Position numbers and translations under genes: made by a program. From positions 1 through 64,000 of the forward strand of contig NZ_KE384038.1 of the NCBI RefSeq assembly GCF_000423565.1: a stretch of DNA of 64,000 bases, read 5' to 3'. The notes under the pieces were generated by a model. The model was given only the letters and a program-made list of their open reading frames with translations, did not search any database and was not told the DNA's origin. The DNA comes from Runella zeae DSM 19591. Its GTDB lineage: Bacteria > Bacteroidota > Bacteroidia > Cytophagales > Spirosomataceae. Of the stretch, positions 60,659-64,000 are shown piece after piece. Positions within the stretch are counted from its first letter, which is position 1; every line of letters begins with the position of its first letter.

Positions 60659-61375
60659 ATGGGCAAGAAAAAACAACCTATCAATCAGTTTGCAATTGAT
60701 TTTCGATTACAAAACCGAACTTTATTGCATCTAGGCCAAATCGCGGCTCAACGCCAGGGAGAGGAGCTTTTCCAAGCTTTGTTAAATGAAGAGTGGCTAC
60801 TCGAACCGGCGGGAGAAGTAGCCGATGTGTCGTCGGGGCAAGATATTATTCGTCAGTTAGGACGTAGGTTATCTTATCCCGAAACGGTGAAAGTGGCTCA
60901 ATTGCACCGGCTCGAAACGGAATTTGTGGGCTTTTCTGCGCTCTATCAAGACAAAGGATGGGTATTTATCAATGCTCGTGCCGATGAGCATGAGAGATAC
61001 TATTACACTTCACTTCTGGTGGCTTCTTTGGGGTTATACATGGCTTATCCCAAGGTAGATGTATTATACCAAAGAGCCGAAAAATTGATATTCGATGCCT
61101 TGCTTCCTGAGAGCGAAGTTCAGAGTTTTTTTCATCGGGGCATCACCAAAATATCCCCCTCCTTGGCCATGGATATTGCAGACTTTTTCAGGGTTCCTTT
61201 TTTTGTAGTTTTGAAAAGAGCATTGACATTGGAAGTAATTTCAGATGAACAATACCGCAATTTCATGACTGTCAAACCAGAACACCCTGTCAAAGCTCGT
61301 CCATTGTTTGTCTCTAAATCGGGACACATTGAAGGAGATTTTGATGATGAACAATGGATAGGAGGAGGATTTTAA
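60659..61375 (+). CDS. ImmA/IrrE-like protein lacking the zinc motif (putative pseudo-peptidase)
   Basis: A 238-residue soluble protein. Residues about 103-200 follow the order of an ImmA/IrrE (DUF955) peptidase: a strand ending FINARADEHERYY, a helix VASLGLYMAY where HELGHxxxH would be, an amphipathic helix RAEKLIFDALLPESEV matching the ExxANxFAxxLLxP helix, and an HTH-like stretch SPSLAMDIADFFRVPFFVVLKRAL. At the HELGH position the residues are Ala122-Ser-Leu-Gly-Leu126, so neither His nor the Glu is left. Residues 1-90 are unfamiliar. A TACTTTTG box at 60625-60632 may be its promoter. Family call is by layout and tentative. Confidence 0.55.
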   Translation: MGKKKQPINQFAIDFRLQNRTLLHLGQIAAQRQGEELFQALLNEEWLLEPAGEVADVSSGQDIIRQLGRRLSYPETVKVAQLHRLETEFVGFSALYQDKGWVFINARADEHERYYYTSLLVASLGLYMAYPKVDVLYQRAEKLIFDALLPESEVQSFFHRGITKISPSLAMDIADFFRVPFFVVLKRALTLEVISDEQYRNFMTVKPEHPVKARPLFVSKSGHIEGDFDDEQWIGGGF

Positions 61376-61402
61376 ACGCTACAAATTGAATTGTTTTTAA
61401 CG

Positions 61403-62314
61403 CTATTTCTTCAAATAAGGATTCGGAGGGAAGACATGTACTTGAAAACCTGCCTCTTCCATTTTCTGGCGGGTAGCGGGCGAAGGGAGTTTTTTGAATA
61501 TCACGGCACAAAGTACGTGAGTAGGCATGAGGCTCAGTCGAGATAAAAAATTATGAAAAGCGAGTTTACGCTTAATTTTCTGGAAGGCCACTGAAGCATC
61601 CGTAGCGGGTTCGGCTACGGTTTTGGGAGAAAAGTAATTGTTGTTTATCCCTTTAAAAGCAACTCCTGGGAGGCCAATACCATTGGCAAGTTTGTCCATT
61701 TCGCGTTCTGAAAGTTTAAATACATAATTGCCAACTTCTTCAAACGAGTAGCGGTTTTTCCAGTATCGTTGCAAAAGGGTAGTATCAAAACGGTCGAATA
61801 TATTGCGCAGAGCAAGTAGAAGGGGCATTTTTGAGATAGGGTCGTGAGGCTCTACAATCACTACGGCTTCGCGGGCTACCCGAATCATCTCATAAACAGC
61901 CAAATAAGGTCGAGGAAAATGATGGTATGCCTCTTTACAAAATACGTAATCGAAAGAATTGTCTTCAAAACTTAATTTTTCGGCATTTTCTACCGAATAA
62001 TTTTCGATGATTCCGTGCGCTTTGGAAAGAGGCAAAAAAGTATCAGAAATATCCGTAGCCGTCACATTGAGGCCTTTTTCGTAAAAAAAATTAGCATCAA
62101 ATCCATATCCATCTCCTACCGTAAGCCAGCTTTTGTGGGGTTCTAGCAGGGGAGTAGCAAGTTCATTGAGTCTTTGGTGCATCCATGACCCAATCGTCGG
62201 ATTGATTTTCTGGGCTTTCCAATCAGAGATTGCTTTTTGCTGGGCCTCGGTGCCAGCATACACTTTCTCGTACCAGTTGGCATGAGCTTCGTGACTGAGG
62301 TTTTCTGTACTCAT
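61403..62314 (-). CDS. Class I SAM-dependent methyltransferase
   Basis: A 303-residue methyltransferase of the Rossmann type. The SAM loop is LTVGDGYGFDANFF (residues about 64-77), followed by VTATDISDTFLPL (motif II acidic residue), YSVENAEKLSFEDNSFDYVFCKEAYHHF (in parts, motifs III-IV). The C-terminal 120 residues form an unfamiliar helical cap that should set the substrate. The SAM-binding part is most like UbiE/COQ5-type methyltransferases. It starts 12 bases after the pheS stop and is thus in its operon. Confidence 0.9.
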   Translation of the reverse strand: MSTENLSHEAHANWYEKVYAGTEAQQKAISDWKAQKINPTIGSWMHQRLNELATPLLEPHKSWLTVGDGYGFDANFFYEKGLNVTATDISDTFLPLSKAHGIIENYSVENAEKLSFEDNSFDYVFCKEAYHHFPRPYLAVYEMIRVAREAVVIVEPHDPISKMPLLLALRNIFDRFDTTLLQRYWKNRYSFEEVGNYVFKLSEREMDKLANGIGLPGVAFKGINNNYFSPKTVAEPATDASVAFQKIKRKLAFHNFLSRLSLMPTHVLCAVIFKKLPSPATRQKMEEAGFQVHVFPPNPYLKK

Positions 62315-62326
62315 TAATTGTTGCTA

Positions 62327-63367
62327 TTAAACACCCTCAAATTGTCGTAAGAAACGTACATCATTTTCGGAATAAAGACGTAAATCACGTACGCCATATC
62401 GCAACTGAGCGATGCGCTCAATACCCATTCCGAAGGCAAAGCCAGTATACTCTTCGGGGTCAATGCCGCAGTTGGCCAGTACATTGGGGTCTACCATGCC
62501 GCTACCGGCGATTTCGACCCAGCCGGTACCTTTGGAAAGGCGATAGGTTTCTTCGGTATCAGTACCCAACCAAATATCAATTTCGGCACTAGGCTCCGTA
62601 AAAGGAAAGAACGAAGGACGAAGACGGATTTTGACGTCTTTATCAAACATCTCTTTAGAAAAATGATAAAGCGTGTCTTTCAGGTCTTTGAAACTTACGT
62701 TTTTGTCAATATAAAGGCCTTCTACTTGATGAAAAAAGCAGTGAGCCCTAGCTGAGATAGCTTCATTGCGATATACTCTACCGGGCATTATGGCCCTGAT
62801 AGGGGGCTTCTGGCGCTCCATCATCCGTATTTGAACATTGGATGTGTGAGTACGCAGGAGCATATCTTGAGTGGGGTCTTCGGCGTTTTTGGCCACAAAA
62901 AAGGTGTCCTGCATTTCGCGAGCAGGGTGATTTTCGGGAAAATTAAGCGCCGTGAAATTATACCAATCGGATTCAATCTCTGGCCCGTCGGCTACGCTAA
63001 AGCCCATTCGCTCAAAAATTTCGATGATTTTGGCACGCGCTAAAGTGAGAGGATGAATGCTCCCGAGTTGATTGGGCGCAATCGGTAACGTAAGGTCTAC
63101 AGCGGGACCGCTGCTACCATTGTCGTTGGCTTCAAAGTCTGCTTGAAAAGCTAAAAAGCGGTCATTAGCAAAATTTTTGAGGGTGTTTAATTCTTGCCCT
63201 ACCGCGCGTCTATCTTCTTTTGGAATGTCTTTGAGGCCTTCAAAAAGGGCTTCTACTACACCTTTACGACCCACAAATCGTTGGCGGTATTGTTCTAATT
63301 GCTCTTTGTTGGTGACAGCAAATTGCTCAATTTCTTGGTATATGGCTTTGACGCGTTCGGTTAGCAT
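62327..63367 (-). CDS. pheS: Phenylalanyl-tRNA synthetase alpha subunit
   Basis: A 346-residue class II synthetase subunit. A coiled-coil N-terminal domain (residues 1-90) is followed by the catalytic core: HPLTLARAKIIEIFERMGF, the motif 2 region MPGRVYRNEAISARAHCFFHQVEGL (in parts) and motif 3 FAFGMGIERIAQLRYGVRDLR. It joins PheT in an alpha2-beta2 enzyme charging tRNA-Phe; pheT is not adjacent, as is common in this phylum. The leader has a hairpin (63396-63437). Confidence 0.97.
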   Translation of the reverse strand: MLTERVKAIYQEIEQFAVTNKEQLEQYRQRFVGRKGVVEALFEGLKDIPKEDRRAVGQELNTLKNFANDRFLAFQADFEANDNGSSGPAVDLTLPIAPNQLGSIHPLTLARAKIIEIFERMGFSVADGPEIESDWYNFTALNFPENHPAREMQDTFFVAKNAEDPTQDMLLRTHTSNVQIRMMERQKPPIRAIMPGRVYRNEAISARAHCFFHQVEGLYIDKNVSFKDLKDTLYHFSKEMFDKDVKIRLRPSFFPFTEPSAEIDIWLGTDTEETYRLSKGTGWVEIAGSGMVDPNVLANCGIDPEEYTGFAFGMGIERIAQLRYGVRDLRLYSENDVRFLRQFEGV

Positions 63368-63395
63368 TGGTTTGAGTTAATCGGTTTCTGTAAGA

Positions 63396-63437
63396 AAGCA
63401 CTCCATTGCTGAGCTTTATGCTAACAACGGAGTGCTT
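63396..63437 (-). promoter_or_regulatory. Hairpin in the pheS leader
   Basis: AAGCACTCC (63396-63404) pairs perfectly with GGAGTGCTT (63429-63437) over a 24-base loop. On the minus strand a TAACTTTG box at 63454-63447 lies just upstream, so the hairpin would be in the pheS 5' leader and followed by TTCTTAC. It could be the terminator of the amidohydrolase gene or an attenuator; which is not clear. Confidence 0.4.
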
Positions 63438-63482
63438 GGTTGTTGCTACAAAGTTAAGAATTCTTCCTAACTTCTGGGCGTT

Positions 63483-64000
63483 CTAATTGCTTCCAGATAC
63501 TTTTCCAGTCTTAGTAGGCATTCCTGGCTGGGTGATTTCAAAGTTTTCTTGTTTTTTAGCTTCTGCTACGATTTTACGTACATCGGCCAAAAGCTTTTTG
63601 GCGTCATAAACGATACCATCCTTAACGGTGTATTTTACCCCGCCTACTCTTACTACTTCATTTTTGTCGTTGAGACGAATAGCCCCTGTACCATACAAAA
63701 CTTTAAGGTTTGCAAGGGGGTTTTCTTCGGTAATCACAAAATCAGCTAATTTACCCACTTCTACTGACCCAATTTCTTTGTCCATTCCCAGGGCTTCGGC
63801 GCCTTTGAGCGTAGCGGCGCGAATGACTTCCATTGGATGAAAACCCGCTTCGCGAAGAAGCTCTAGCTCACGAATATAGGCAAAGCCGTATAATTGATAA
63901 ATAAAACCTGAATCCGAACCTGCCGTCACCCGTCCTCCTCTATTTTTGTATTCGTTGATAAAACTCATCCAAAGGCGATAGTTTTCTTTCCAAGCTACTT
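63483..64000 (-). CDS. Amidohydrolase family protein (C-terminal part, cut by window edge)
   Basis: At least 172 residues of the C-terminal part of an amidohydrolase; the frame is open to the right-hand window edge (VAWKENYRLWMSF before the internal ATG). RVTAGSDSGFIYQLYGF carries the metal-binding Asp of the TIM barrel, and AATLKGAEALGMDKEIGSVEVGKLADFVI (split) is the typical imidazolonepropionase/dihydroorotase-like ending that returns to the beta-sandwich. Metal ligands at the N-terminal HxH would be outside this window. Substrate unknown; related exported enzymes cleave dipeptides or imides. Its stop is about 116 bases before pheS. Confidence 0.85.
   Translation of the reverse strand, partial: VAWKENYRLWMSFINEYKNRGGRVTAGSDSGFIYQLYGFAYIRELELLREAGFHPMEVIRAATLKGAEALGMDKEIGSVEVGKLADFVITEENPLANLKVLYGTGAIRLNDKNEVVRVGGVKYTVKDGIVYDAKKLLADVRKIVAEAKKQENFEITQPGMPTKTGKVSGSN

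Noticed and set aside
61376-61402. CTACAAATTGAATTG as another member of the CTACAAA repeat family
   Set aside because: There is no following hairpin, so the match is just the heptamer.
1-64000. CRISPR arrays, phage integration sites and toxin-antitoxin modules
   Set aside because: No regularly spaced repeat of 24-40 bases, no integrase and no paired small toxin/antitoxin genes were found.

Overview
This window looks like a chromosomal segment of a Bacteroidota bacterium, most likely order Cytophagales (a Runella/Dyadobacter-type organism; genus is a guess). The grounds are: two secreted subtilases with C-terminal type IX secretion sorting domains; promoter-like TTG-N19/20-TAnnTTTG elements with almost no Shine-Dalgarno sequences; a very large two-component-propeller histidine kinase; a bacterial geranylgeranylglyceryl phosphate synthase; and many signal-peptide or lipoprotein proteins. 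No rRNA, tRNA, CRISPR array, prophage or intact insertion sequence was seen. About 51 protein genes are supported.

Layout. 0-7 kb: an unrecognised AT-rich gene, a TolB-like propeller protein, a short palindromic repeat cluster, a di-haem cytochrome c peroxidase, an HGSNAT/NagX-like membrane acyltransferase, and a four-gene unit of ABC ATPase, permease, YtrA-type GntR regulator and membrane-anchored protein. 7-14 kb: a probable sugar-oxidation locus on the minus strand (TIM-barrel isomerase, Gfo/Idh oxidoreductase and a 1255-residue ThuA-propeller-HEAT-CARDB-azurin lipoprotein), interrupted by a small IS200-like Y1 transposase with a cluster of REP-like hairpins. 14-20 kb: SF1 helicase, KefF/KefC-like potassium efflux pair, AraC regulator, YraN. 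19.8-28.7 kb (minus): two tandem T9SS subtilases, then YheT hydrolase, MobA and a barstar-like protein. 29-33 kb: propeller histidine kinase and NarL-type response regulator. 33-48 kb: glycine decarboxylase P protein, fasciclin lipoprotein, CBS protein, photolyase, DUF1501 Tat protein, M28 peptidase, TonB-dependent barrel protein, YncE propeller, PDZ-hydrolase. 48-54.6 kb: lone AraC HTH protein, lysophosphatidate-type acyltransferase, UDP-GlcNAc 2-epimerase, YffB, SRPBCC protein, MlaF-like ATPase, TatC, small membrane protein and GGGP synthase. 54.6-64 kb: secreted unknown, ArgS, ComB, GcvT, a degenerate ImmA/IrrE-like protein, methyltransferase, PheS and the start-less C-terminal part of an amidohydrolase cut by the window edge.

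What stands out: (1) a family of intergenic REP-like hairpins with three-base loops, a shared CTACAAA-type lead-in and compensatory stem changes, next to the Y1 transposase at 11 kb and again at 58.3 kb, with a possible relative at 53.2 kb; (2) a protein at 60.7 kb that appears to keep the ImmA/IrrE layout but has lost the HExxH zinc motif; (3) the ThuA-to-azurin fusion with all four type-1 copper ligands present; (4) a strong terminator hairpin whose T-tract touches the photolyase start codon. Functions are assigned by recognition of motifs and architecture without any database search.
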